The notes under the pieces were generated by a model. That model was given only the letters and a program-made list of their open reading frames with translations. It had not been told where the DNA came from and ran no database searches. 5,707 nt of DNA from Clostridia bacterium (GTDB taxonomy: Bacteria > Bacillota > Clostridia > Christensenellales > CALWSW01), in the NCBI GenBank assembly GCA_019421925.1, contig JAHZEH010000142.1, positions 1 through 5,707 on the forward strand. Reading direction: 5' to 3'. The position numbers were made by a program, and so were the translations under genes. Numbering within the stretch: position 1 is the stretch's first letter; each line of letters starts with the position of its first letter. Below, one piece after another: positions 1-3,624 of this stretch.

Positions 1-33
1 CGCAAAGGGCTTCTGCCTGAGGATCAGCAATAG
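1..33 (+). CDS. C-terminal tail of upstream gene, probably polynucleotide phosphorylase (pnp), partial
   Basis: Reading from base 1 gives RKGLLPEDQQ and then a TAG stop at 31-33. Nothing else of the protein is visible. PNPase ends in an S1 RNA-binding domain whose last strand commonly reads like LSRK followed by a short variable tail, so an RK-GLL ending fits. In Bacillus and many Clostridia pnp lies directly upstream of the ylxY-like gene and the M16 peptidase found next here, and that synteny is the main support. Ten codons cannot prove identity. Frame 2 also stays open to a TGA at 59-61, so even the frame is an inference. Confidence 0.4.
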   Translation, partial: RKGLLPEDQQ

Positions 34-95
34 CTGTCAGGGCGAACCCGAGAGCATTTGAAGGCACTGCGCTGAGAACATGTTCCGTTTGCAAT

Positions 96-132
96 CACAG
101 AGCATAACTGCCCGGCGCAGTTATGCTCTGTG
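96..132 (+). repeat. 16-bp perfect inverted repeat (strong hairpin) between the upstream gene and the ylxY-like gene
   Basis: Arms 96-111 and 117-132 are exact reverse complements around a 5-base loop (CCGGC). In RNA this is a long, stable stem. The bases after the right arm (TGCATTATGC) are not a T-run, so it is not a textbook intrinsic terminator. It could be a weak terminator of the upstream gene, a 3'-end-stabilising or RNase III processing stem between pnp and the next genes, or both. The inverted repeat itself is certain; its role is inference. Confidence 0.6.
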
Positions 133-136
133 TGCA

Positions 137-164
137 TTATGCTTGTCTGTCCCGCATACATAAT
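137..164 (+). promoter_or_regulatory. weak candidate promoter for the ylxY-mlpA-dUTPase run
   Basis: TTATGC at 137-142 and CATAAT at 159-164 are separated by 16 bases, a poor -35 with a fair -10, just after the hairpin and about 40 bases before the ylxY-like start codon. The overlapping CATACA at 155-160 also resembles the -10 core of sporulation sigma-E/K promoters, but no good matching -35 is seen. The run may instead be read through from upstream. Low confidence. Confidence 0.25.
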
Positions 165-187
165 AGTAGAGATATTTCGAATGCGGG

Positions 188-195
188 AAGGGGAG
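188..195 (+). promoter_or_regulatory. ribosome binding site that sets the ylxY-like start
   Basis: AAGGGGAG sits 6 bases before ATG 202. This favours MKRK as the N-terminus over the in-frame upstream ATGs at 130, 139 and 181. Starting at 202 also puts the basic residues and hydrophobic core of the signal sequence at the very N-terminus, as expected. Confidence 0.75.
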
Positions 196-201
196 CAGAA
201 G

Positions 202-879
202 ATGAAAAGAAAAGCGCATGGCCATTTCTGGAGCATTGCAGTCCTTGGCATTGTGGCGGGGCTCTATTTCCTGAGCGGGGCCTCCTCCGCACAGGCGGTT
301 ATTCAGAGCAGCGGTCCGGTCTACCGGATGGACGAGGGGGTATTCTTGCAGTGCGTGGTACGCTGGAATTCCAGTGTCCTGCCCGATCTTCTCGATGAGG
401 CGGAGGAATTGGGTGCGCCCGTCAATTTCTTTGTTTCCCCTCGGTGGGCCGAGGAACAGCCTGAGCTCCTTGGGCGCATGCATAGGGAGGGGCATAGCGT
501 GGGAATCCTCCTCGCCATGGGGTCTGAACGCTCGGTGATCTCCCAGCTGAACCGGGGCAGATCGGCTCTGGAGAAGGCGGGCTTCGACGGAGGACTCAGC
601 GTCCTGCCCGAGCGGGATGGAGACGCCTTTGACCTGCAGGGAATGCTGCGGGGCCAGAACGTCCAGGTGCTGCTGTGCAGTTTTGACGTCCAGGGAAAGA
701 CGAGCCGCGCGGAGGACCTGGTGCAGAGAATCCAAAAAGATTCCTTTGCGGGGGCAATAATTCGCTTTGAACCTACAAAGACTATGCTGGAGGCTCTGAA
801 GGGGGCTGTGGAGGCGCTTCGCGCACAAAAGCTGGAGCCGCGCGCCATCCGCGCCCCCATAAACAGCAATCCGGTATAA
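202..879 (+). CDS. ylxY: YlxY-like polysaccharide deacetylase-fold (NodB homology) protein, likely catalytically dead, secreted or membrane-anchored
   Basis: 225 residues. A signal sequence spans residues 1-32: MKRK, a hydrophobic core at about 9-26, then an A-Q-A site at 30-32 that suits signal peptidase I. The rest follows the NodB fold. The best match is residues 75-101 (NFFVSPRWAEEQPELL, then REGHSVG), matching the family's TFFVxGxWAExxPELxxxxxxxGHEIG. However, the TFDD position reads QCVV (50-53), the NHTxxH position reads ILLAMG (102-107), and the late LHD position reads RFE (188-190). The metal-binding Asp and both His are therefore missing. D162 in the CSFDV strand is kept. Known NodB enzymes remove N-acetyl groups from peptidoglycan or chitin oligomers with a metal ion. 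This copy probably does not, and may instead bind glycan or serve structurally. It lies 24 bases before the M16 peptidase gene, the Bacillus ylxY-mlpA order. The exact cellular role is unknown. Confidence 0.8.
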   Translation: MKRKAHGHFWSIAVLGIVAGLYFLSGASSAQAVIQSSGPVYRMDEGVFLQCVVRWNSSVLPDLLDEAEELGAPVNFFVSPRWAEEQPELLGRMHREGHSVGILLAMGSERSVISQLNRGRSALEKAGFDGGLSVLPERDGDAFDLQGMLRGQNVQVLLCSFDVQGKTSRAEDLVQRIQKDSFAGAIIRFEPTKTMLEALKGAVEALRAQKLEPRAIRAPINSNPV

Positions 880-903
880 CACAAATGAAAAACAGGTGAT
901 GTT

Positions 904-2163
904 ATGTTTTTTGAATCCGCTCTTCCCAACGGGCTGAGAATCATTGGCCAGAAACTGCCCCATTACCAGTCCATCTCTCTGGGGGTATGGATTGGAACGG
1001 GTTCCGTCAAGGAACGGGACAACGAGGCGGGAATTTCCCATTTCATCGAGCACATGCTCTTTAAAGGCACCCAGAGGCGCTCGGCCCAGCAGATTGCTGC
1101 GGAGATGGACGGGATGGGAGCGCAGCTCAACGCCTTCACCTCCAAGGAGTGTACCTGTTACTATGCAAAGTTCATGGGTTCCCGCCTGCGGCAGGCGACG
1201 GATGTGCTCAGCGATATGGTGCTGCATTCCGCTTTTGACCCGGAGGAGATGAAAAAGGAGAAGGGCGTGGTCACGGAAGAGATTCTCATGGTGGAGGACA
1301 GCCCGGAGGACCTGGCAATGGACCTGCTCTCTGAGACTTTCTTTGGAAAGAGCCCTCTCGGTTCGCCCATTCTGGGAACCAAGGAGACCGTTCAGTCCTT
1401 TACCCGGGAGGGAATCCTGAACTACATGGCACGCCATTATGAGCCGGCAAATATGCTGGTGGCCGTTGCGGGCGACTTTGACGAACAGGAGATCACGGAC
1501 TGCGTCAATGAGCTCTTCGGCAGTTCCTCCCAACCCTTTCCAGTGGAAAATTATCCGGCACCGCCTGCCCCTTCCGGCAAGCGTATCAGCCTGAGGGAGA
1601 AGGATATTGAGCAGACCCATGTGACGCTGGCCACCCCTGCGTTCAGCGCCGAGGACCCGCGTTTTTATCCCCTTCTGGTGCTCAACAACGCCCTCGGCGG
1701 AACGATGAGTTCCCGCCTCTTCCAGAAAATCAGGGAAGAGAGGGGCCTTGCCTACTCGGTGTACTCTTTTGCCTCCTCTTATCGGGATACGGGCACGCTG
1801 GGCTTTTATGCCGGTACCAATGCGGGACAGGCCAGGACTGTGCTTGATCTGATGCTCCAGGAGATGGAGGATGTGCGTAAAAATGGCCTGTCCGATTTGG
1901 AATTCTCCCGCAGCAAGGATCAGCTCAAGGGCAGCTATATCCTGGGCAATGAGAGCACGGGCGCCCGCATGAGCGCAATCGGTAAAAACAAGCTGCTCTA
2001 CGGCAGGGTGCGCTCGGAGGAGGAGATCGTCCGCTCCATTGAGGCAGTAACCCAGGACGACATCATGGAGATCGCACAAACGGTTCTGTCCACGGAGAAC
2101 ATGTGCGGCGCTCTCGTGGGTAAGGTGAAGGGTTTCGAGTCGGACGTCAATAAGTTGTGGTAA
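904..2163 (+). CDS. mlpA: M16 family zinc metallopeptidase (MlpA/YmxG, mitochondrial processing peptidase-like)
   Basis: 419 residues, the usual length for a single two-domain M16B subunit. The inverted zinc motif HxxEH is H46-F-I-E49-H50, in the classic setting GISHFIEHMLFKGT. The third zinc ligand is E126 in VVTEEI, 75 residues on, as in the family. NAFTSKECTCYY (76-87) is the conserved substrate-cleft strand. The C-terminal half carries GGTMSSRLFQKIREERGLAYSVYS (265-288), the family signature with its Arg and Tyr. No signal peptide is seen, so it is cytoplasmic. AGGTGA at 894-899 is a perfect Shine-Dalgarno 4 bases before ATG 904. Relatives cleave peptides or unfolded segments inside a clamshell dimer; the natural substrate of the bacterial MlpA branch is not settled. 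All catalytic residues are present, so I expect an active enzyme. Confidence 0.93.
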   Translation: MFFESALPNGLRIIGQKLPHYQSISLGVWIGTGSVKERDNEAGISHFIEHMLFKGTQRRSAQQIAAEMDGMGAQLNAFTSKECTCYYAKFMGSRLRQATDVLSDMVLHSAFDPEEMKKEKGVVTEEILMVEDSPEDLAMDLLSETFFGKSPLGSPILGTKETVQSFTREGILNYMARHYEPANMLVAVAGDFDEQEITDCVNELFGSSSQPFPVENYPAPPAPSGKRISLREKDIEQTHVTLATPAFSAEDPRFYPLLVLNNALGGTMSSRLFQKIREERGLAYSVYSFASSYRDTGTLGFYAGTNAGQARTVLDLMLQEMEDVRKNGLSDLEFSRSKDQLKGSYILGNESTGARMSAIGKNKLLYGRVRSEEEIVRSIEAVTQDDIMEIAQTVLSTENMCGALVGKVKGFESDVNKLW

Positions 2164-2177
2164 ATCAGTACGGCGGA

Positions 2178-2183
2178 AGAGGA
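2178..2183 (+). promoter_or_regulatory. ribosome binding site for the dUTPase
   Basis: AGAGGA ends 9 bases before ATG 2193 (12 before ATG 2196). It favours 2193 over the in-frame GTG at 2157, which overlaps the mlpA stop and would add 12 residues unlike the family (VNQYGGRGSFA). Confidence 0.6.
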
Positions 2184-2192
2184 AGTTTTGCT

Positions 2193-2573
2193 ATGATGGA
2201 CAAACTGGATGAAATTTTCATGATGCAGGCCATGTTCGACGAGGAGGTCCTGCAAAAGCGCGGCCTGACGGGGATCTCGCGGGAGGAGTGGATTCAGAAG
2301 GAGACGCTCGCTATGATGGACGAGCTCTCCGAGCTCATCAACGAGGTCAACTATAAATGGTGGAAGAACCCCAAGCCCATTGACGAGGAGGCGGTAAAAG
2401 GAGAGCTGGTTGACATCCTCCATTTCTTCACCAGCATGTGCCTCAAAATGGGGATGGATGGGGAGGAGCTTCACAGGCGGTATCTGGAAAAAAACAAGGA
2501 GAACTTTGACCGCCAGCACGGGCTCTCCAAAAAGCCGGGCTATGCTCTCAGTGAGATGCCCACGGAGAAGTAA
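2193..2573 (+). CDS. dimeric all-alpha dUTPase (dUTP diphosphatase, dUTPase_2 / MazG-like superfamily)
   Basis: 126 residues. It should hydrolyse dUTP to dUMP and pyrophosphate, keeping uracil out of DNA and feeding thymidylate synthesis, in the cytoplasm. The superfamily magnesium motif ExxE-(12 to 28)-ExxD is E44-L-S-E47, then 23 residues, then E71-L-V-D74. The dUTPase-type NEVNYKWWKN (50-59) follows the first half. The C-terminal nucleotide motif KxxxNxxRQxxGY appears as KNKENFDRQHG (100-110), with a looser KKPGY at 113-117. It is small for dimeric dUTPases but close to the short Firmicutes and phage forms. It starts 29 bases after mlpA, probably on the same mRNA. A related MazG-type pyrophosphatase is the alternative, but the tail motif argues for dUTPase. 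Confidence 0.88.
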   Translation: MMDKLDEIFMMQAMFDEEVLQKRGLTGISREEWIQKETLAMMDELSELINEVNYKWWKNPKPIDEEAVKGELVDILHFFTSMCLKMGMDGEELHRRYLEKNKENFDRQHGLSKKPGYALSEMPTEK

Positions 2574-2574
2574 A

Positions 2575-2579
2575 GGAGA
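2575..2579 (+). promoter_or_regulatory. orphan Shine-Dalgarno-like AGGAG after the dUTPase stop
   Basis: TAAAGGAG directly follows the dUTPase stop. Seven bases on, where a start codon is expected, the triplet is ATA (2587-2589). About 15 bases later the putative IS left end begins. It may be the leftover translation start of a lost next gene in the operon, or chance in a purine-rich stretch. Confidence 0.25.
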
Positions 2580-2640
2580 AAAATTAATAAAAGCCGGGCA
2601 CGTTGAACTGAACCAGAAAAAACGGACAATAGACAAAAAG

Positions 2641-2676
2641 CCCCCTGATGTAGGAAAATAGAACTACATCAGGGGG
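2641..2676 (+). promoter_or_regulatory. hairpin that sequesters the transposase ribosome binding site; terminator-like on the minus strand
   Basis: Arms 2641-2653 (CCCCCTGATGTAG) and 2664-2676 are exact complements, 13 bp, with a 10-base loop. The right arm ends in AGGGGG (2671-2676), the Shine-Dalgarno for ATG 2684. A transcript entering from outside would fold the site away. Several IS families use this to block translation from read-in transcripts. On the minus strand the same stem is followed by CTTTTTG (from 2640 downward), so it also looks like an intrinsic terminator in that direction. The structure is seen; the function is inferred. Confidence 0.6.
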
Positions 2677-2683
2677 TGTTGCT

Positions 2684-2896
2684 ATGTCAGGGAAAAAAGG
2701 AATGGTTCATTATAGTGAAGAAATGAAAGGACACGTTCGCAGAGAAATCAAAGCAGGAAAAGGTCAGCGAGAAGTAAGCCGCGAGTACGGGATCAGCCGT
2801 TATACGATTCAAAGCTGGTGCGGACTTCGGCCGGAAACAAAGCTGCGGCAAATTGCACCTTTGCCCAAGAGCAGGCCTCGGAAAGTACGGACATGA
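2684..2896 (+). pseudogene. truncated IS3-family transposase OrfA (helix-turn-helix)
   Basis: 70 residues. VHYSEEMKGHVRREIKAGKG is the basic first helix region. QREVSREYGISRYTIQSWC (28-46) is the helix-turn-helix that binds the terminal repeats. LRPETKLRQIAPLPKSRPRK (48-67) matches the linker typical of Clostridia IS3 OrfA proteins. Intact relatives go on with a leucine-zipper helix rich in E-I-K-R-L-x-x-E-N to about 100 residues. Here the frame leaves the family after RPRK and stops at TGA 2894-2896. I looked in all three forward frames downstream and found neither the zipper nor any orfB, so this is a deletion, not a simple frameshift. Its ribosome binding site is AGGGGG, 7 bases before the ATG, inside a hairpin. 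Any product would be a bare DNA-binding domain. Confidence 0.75.
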
Positions 2897-3020
2897 GCGC
2901 ATCCGGACAAAGAGAGGTTTCTTTACCGTAATGCGGCGATATTTCAGGGTGTTGCAATTCCCTTCCAGGAGTATTTGGCTGGAAAAACACCTCAAAATGG
3001 AACCTGGGCATCTTTAGTAG
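2897..3020 (+). other. unassigned remnant sequence after the IS fragment
   Basis: In the same frame as orfA, the bases after its stop stay open for 46 codons to TAA 3035-3037 and include RFLYRNAAIFQGVAIPFQEY. No start codon with a ribosome binding site is present and I do not recognise the protein. It may be the tail of another gene brought next to the IS fragment by deletion, or chance. No RNA gene or clear repeat is seen within it. Confidence 0.25.
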
Positions 3021-3055
3021 AGGCTCTGTCACAATAAATGGTTGATAATCGGTAG

Positions 3056-3086
3056 TTAGAAAATAACTGATATAGTTATTTTCTAA
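3056..3086. repeat. 13-bp AT-rich perfect inverted repeat downstream of the zinc-ribbon gene
   Basis: Arms 3056-3068 (TTAGAAAATAACT) and 3074-3086 pair exactly around a 5-base loop. It starts 28 bases past the stop of the minus-strand zinc-ribbon gene and could slow or end its transcript, but no T-run follows on either strand. It is flanked by a degenerate direct repeat, 3041-3054 and 3092-3105 (GTTGATAATCGGTA and GTCAATATTCGGTA, 11 of 14 identical). Confidence 0.5.
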
Positions 3087-3114
3087 ATTCTGTCAATATT
3101 CGGTATAGAGGTTT

Positions 3115-3321
3115 TTATTTTTTGTATTCGTGTTCAAATCCACAAGCTTTACAGTGATATGCAACCATTTTTTTTCCACCTGTTCCAGCTATTAGTCCTA
3201 GCGGGCCAAAAATTACTCCACCTGCTACTGATTTACCAAGGCTGAAACCTTTCTTTTGCTTGTCAATTTGTATCCATCCAATTGTTTCACCGCAGAGCGG
3301 ACATTTCTTTGGGGCAGACAT
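3115..3321 (-). CDS. small zinc-ribbon protein of unknown function (68 residues)
   Basis: Read down from ATG 3321. C7-P-L-C10-G near the N-terminus and C57-K-A-C60-G near the C-terminus form a CxxC...CxxC zinc ribbon. Between them, GKSVAGGVIFGPLGLIAGTGGKK (29-51) is a glycine-rich hydrophobic stretch, possibly a membrane hairpin or packing helix. Small proteins with this plan (N-terminal CxxC, GFSxGKxxxGG, FGPLGLxAG, C-terminal YxCxxCG) recur in Firmicutes genomes and phages without known function. AGGAAG lies 11 bases before the ATG, a longish but usable spacing. The frame runs open up to 3549 but crosses the promoter and a terminator, so the longer form is rejected. The gene is AT-rich beside its neighbours and lies alone in the convergent gap, which suggests acquisition. 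That it is a real gene is supported by the promoter and the paired cysteines. Confidence 0.72.
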   Translation of the reverse strand: MSAPKKCPLCGETIGWIQIDKQKKGFSLGKSVAGGVIFGPLGLIAGTGGKKMVAYHCKACGFEHEYKK

Positions 3322-3457
3322 AATTTTTTCTTCTTCCTTTCTTTTATGAATACAAAAAAATACGCAACCAAAACTAGGCATCCCAAGACGCATAACCGCG
3401 GACGTTGCGACACATCTTTTCTTTGCTATATAAAGACTAAAATAGAGGTATGTATTT
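3322..3457 (-). promoter_or_regulatory. about 136-base untranslated leader of the zinc-ribbon gene
   Basis: It lies between the predicted start of transcription (near 3457) and ATG 3321. The complement contains CGCAAC (3409 down to 3404) that can pair with GTTGCG (3368 down to 3363), followed by TA and seven Ts (3360 down to 3354). This is a weak attenuator-like arrangement with a 35-base loop. No known riboswitch is recognised. The structure is speculative. Confidence 0.25.
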
Positions 3458-3463
3458 TTACCT

Positions 3464-3492
3464 AATATATCCAAACTGCCAAAATTTGTCAA
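3464..3492 (-). promoter_or_regulatory. near-consensus housekeeping promoter for the zinc-ribbon gene
   Basis: On the minus strand TTGACA (3492 down to 3487) is followed after exactly 17 bases by TATATT (3469 down to 3464). That is a perfect -35 and a 5-of-6 -10 for the main sigma factor (sigma A/70). The predicted start is near 3457. It begins 2 bases beyond the T-run of the feoB terminator, so the zinc-ribbon gene is set off from feoB and has its own strong signal. Confidence 0.7.
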
Positions 3493-3494
3493 CG

Positions 3495-3522
3495 AAAAAG
3501 ACGACCGAAGTAGGTCGTCTTT
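3495..3522 (-). terminator. intrinsic terminator downstream of feoB
   Basis: On the minus strand AAAGACGACC (3522 to 3513), loop TACTTC, GGTCGTCTTT (3506 to 3497) forms a 10-bp stem with a GC-rich core and runs into TTTTT (3499 to 3495). It lies 102 bases past the feoB stop and points the right way. Its + strand tail is only TTT and then AAC, so it may also slow + strand read-through from the operon on the left, less well. Confidence 0.75.
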
Positions 3523-3624
3523 AACAAACAATACCCGAATAAAATGCACCTACAACGGCTTAAAGATTCAGATATATTGTGAACATATTCATATTAAATC
3601 AGGGAATGATTGTGACACATAGCC
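3523..3624. other. feoB 3' untranslated stretch, nothing further recognised
   Basis: AT-rich spacer between the feoB stop and its terminator. Both strands were read. Apart from the possible inverted-repeat end at 3611-3624, no gene, ribosome binding site with start codon, or stable hairpin is seen. Confidence 0.4.

Larger units (their letters stand above)
2604..2896 (+). mobile_element. truncated IS3-family insertion sequence (left end plus start of orfA)
   Basis: A TGAACTGAACC end at 2604-2614, followed by an A-rich stretch and GGACAATAGACA, resembles from memory the terminal repeats of IS3/IS150-group elements, which begin with TG. It is followed at the usual distance by an OrfA-like HTH transposase gene. 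The rest of orfA, all of orfB (DDE integrase domain) and the right terminal repeat are absent, so the copy cannot move by itself. The right boundary of the remnant is unknown; 2896 is only the stop of the broken reading frame. The orfA identification is firmer than the exact left end. Confidence 0.6.
3022..3624. other. possible small mobile element bounded by imperfect inverted repeats
   Basis: At 3022 the sequence reads GGCT-C-TGTCACAAT. The complement read down from 3624 gives GGCT-ATG-TGTCACAAT. The shared inverted parts are GGCT and the 9-base TGTCACAAT. Flanking 8-mers TTAGTAGA (3014-3021) and TTAGCATA (3625-3632) agree at 6 of 8 places, a possible decayed target duplication. From memory GGCTCTGTCA-like ends resemble ISL3-type termini, but no transposase lies inside; the interval carries only the zinc-ribbon gene, its promoter and the terminator-like hairpin. 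Short imperfect repeats can arise by chance, so this is tentative. Confidence 0.25.

Noticed and set aside
76..85. Palindrome GAACATGTTC as a LexA (SOS) box
   Set aside because: The Firmicutes LexA site needs GAAC and GTTC separated by four bases; here the gap is two. It is probably chance.
121..2079. 652-codon open frame on the minus strand across ylxY and mlpA
   Set aside because: It lies fully antisense to two genes with clear family motifs, its translation is rich in H, L, R and P with no recognisable domain, and long antisense frames are common in GC-rich coding DNA.
2157..2192. GTG 2157 as dUTPase start
   Set aside because: It overlaps the mlpA stop, has no ribosome binding site, and adds residues unlike the family; ATG 2193 has AGAGGA at good distance.
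2529..2599. 11-base repeat AAAAGCCGGGC at the dUTPase 3' end and just after it, as a duplication from insertion
   Set aside because: The copies are 60 bases apart, neither abuts the IS end, and a match this short with an A-run is likely by chance.
2410..2661. 83-codon + strand frame overlapping the dUTPase end
   Set aside because: It is mostly an out-of-frame shadow of the dUTPase gene, with no ribosome binding site or recognisable motif.
3322..3549. 144-residue form of the zinc-ribbon protein starting at 3549
   Set aside because: The extension would read through the feoB terminator hairpin and the promoter, and has no family-like sequence before MSAPKKC.
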